A DNA stretch of 38,400 nt, taken from contig JAGAYH010000012.1 in NCBI GenBank assembly GCA_017940565.1, forward strand, positions 1 through 38,400, read 5' to 3'. Position numbers and translations under genes: made by a program. This DNA comes from Bacteroidaceae bacterium (lineage in GTDB: Bacteria; Bacteroidota; Bacteroidia; Bacteroidales; Bacteroidaceae). Shown piece after piece: positions 37,442-38,400 of this stretch (the first letter of the stretch is position 1; every line of letters begins with the position of its first letter). The notes below the pieces were generated by a model that saw only the letters and a list, made by a program, of their open reading frames with translations, did not search any database and was not told the DNA's origin.

Positions 37442-38400
37442 ATGAATAAGGAAAATCAAGTGAAGCTGCCCGAAAACGCGTTTCGCGAACTGAAGGAGGG
37501 CGAGGAATATCAGCCAGTCATGCCGTCGGCCAGCCGGCCGCGCGAGGTGACGGCGTGGTCGTTGGTGCTCGGTCTGGTATTGGCCGTGGTGTTCAGTGCC
37601 GCATGCGCCTATCTGGGCCTTAAAGTGGGCCAGGTGTTCGAAGCCGCCATCCCCATCACGATTATCGCCGTGGGCCTGGCCGGAGTGACCAAGCGCAAAG
37701 ACCCGTTGGGCGAGAACGTCATCATTCAGAGCATCGGCGCCTGCTCGGGCATGGTCGTGGCCGGCGCCATCTTTACGTTGCCGGCGCTCTACATCCTGCA
37801 GGCCAAGTATCCCGACATCACGGTGGACTTTGTCAAGGTGTTCCTGGCCTCGCTGCTGGGCGGTTTCCTGGGCATACTGTTCATGATACCCTTCCGCAAG
37901 TATTTTGTGAAGGACATGCACGGCAAGTACCCCTTCCCCGAGGCCACGGCCTCGACGCAGGTGCTCATGTCGGGCCAGGGCGGAAGCAATCAGGCCAAGC
38001 CGCTGCTCATCGCCGGACTGGTGGGCGGCATCTATGACTTCCTCGTGGCCACCTTCGGCACGTGGGCCGAAACCTTCAACACAGCCCTGCTGCCCCTGGG
38101 CCAGACCATTGCGGCAAAAGCCAAACTGGTGTTCAGTCTCAACACCGGCGCCGCCCTGCTGGGCATGGGCTACATCGTCGGCCTGAAATATGCCGCCATC
38201 ATCTGCGCCGGCTCGTGCCTGGTGTGGTGGGTCATCGTGCCCGTCATTGCCTTCTGCTTCGGTGACGTGGAGGTGGCCGGCGGCGTGACGGCCGCCGTGG
38301 CTTCGCCCGACGAGATATTCAAGTATGCCAAAAGCATCGGCATCGGCGGCATCGCCATGGCCGGACTGCTGGGCATCTGGAAAAGCCGCAAGATCATTGC
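37442..38400 (+). CDS. OPT-family oligopeptide transporter, 3' end cut by window edge
   Basis: The first 319 codons are open to the window end. This is an integral inner-membrane protein of the OPT family, which imports small peptides or metal-chelate compounds by proton symport. After a charged N-terminus ('PENAFRELKEGEEYQPVMP') the first helix and loop read 'FSAACAYLGLKVGQVFEAAI', the conserved OPT start. Further family blocks are 'IQSIGACSGMVVAGAIFTLP', 'LGGFLGILFMIPFRKYFV' and 'YPFPEATASTQVLMSGQGG'. At least eight hydrophobic helices are seen so far. The substrate is unknown. It is preceded by its own promoter, so it is likely not part of the nrf operon. Confidence 0.9.
   Translation, partial: MNKENQVKLPENAFRELKEGEEYQPVMPSASRPREVTAWSLVLGLVLAVVFSAACAYLGLKVGQVFEAAIPITIIAVGLAGVTKRKDPLGENVIIQSIGACSGMVVAGAIFTLPALYILQAKYPDITVDFVKVFLASLLGGFLGILFMIPFRKYFVKDMHGKYPFPEATASTQVLMSGQGGSNQAKPLLIAGLVGGIYDFLVATFGTWAETFNTALLPLGQTIAAKAKLVFSLNTGAALLGMGYIVGLKYAAIICAGSCLVWWVIVPVIAFCFGDVEVAGGVTAAVASPDEIFKYAKSIGIGGIAMAGLLGIWKSRKII

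Overview
The window looks like a chromosomal segment of a Bacteroidales bacterium, most likely Prevotellaceae. Supporting signs are the repeated TAnnTTTG type promoter boxes, a BspA-type leucine-rich-repeat protein with a C-terminal 'YDLQGRR' tail, a gingipain-like C25 protease, a DUF4301 protein, a NusG-like UpxY-type antiterminator, a tricorn-like S41 protease and an NrfHA-ResB-CcsA nitrite ammonification cluster. Most of the window is GC-rich. Roughly the first 3.5 kb is visibly AT-richer. The genus cannot be fixed from this sequence.

Layout: (1) 0-4 kb: a C25 peptidase truncated at the window edge, a BspA-like secreted protein and a LuxR-type regulator. (2) 4-6.4 kb, minus strand: nagA and a secreted protein of unknown function. 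(3) 6.6-8.1 kb: DUF4301. (4) 8.2-10 kb, minus: a Fur-family regulator translationally coupled to purA. (5) 10.2-13.8 kb: a TPP riboswitch followed by a TonB-dependent receptor, a PnuT-like inner-membrane transporter and a YhhN-family membrane protein, which reads as a thiamin uptake operon. (6) 13.9-19.4 kb: a Wzc-like tyrosine autokinase, Hsp20, MscS coupled to an UpxY-like antiterminator, and a flavodoxin lipoprotein. (7) 19.6-25.3 kb, minus: a secreted GH32-like glycosidase, tRNA-Leu(UAA), and a pyrE / SRPBCC / argH / lipoprotein operon. (8) 25.6-26 kb: a small HExxH membrane protein. (9) 26.2-33.1 kb, minus: an envelope operon read as GT9, lipid A acyltransferase, WaaP-like kinase, tricorn-like protease, EEP-family hydrolase. 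(10) 33.5-37.3 kb: nrfH-nrfA-resB-ccsA. (11) 37.4 kb to the end: the start of an OPT-family transporter.

The feature that ordinary annotation does not explain is a dispersed family of strictly 21-bp-periodic repeat arrays. Each unit is about a 12-nt core (for example GAAGTCCGACTT, GAGACGCCGTTT or AAATCGGATTTA) plus a 9-nt spacer. There are nine arrays of 3 to 6 units between 13.8 and 37.4 kb. Eight are intergenic (one of them overlaps the end of a gene), and one lies in frame inside the tricorn-like protease gene, where it encodes 7-residue repeats (KSDIENT, KSDSVGN, KTDTVEP). In several arrays two neighbouring units are inverted copies that form long perfect or near-perfect palindromes, and the arms co-vary between loci. 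I found none in the first 13.8 kb. This family is the best candidate for something undescribed, although I cannot check the literature or databases from here.
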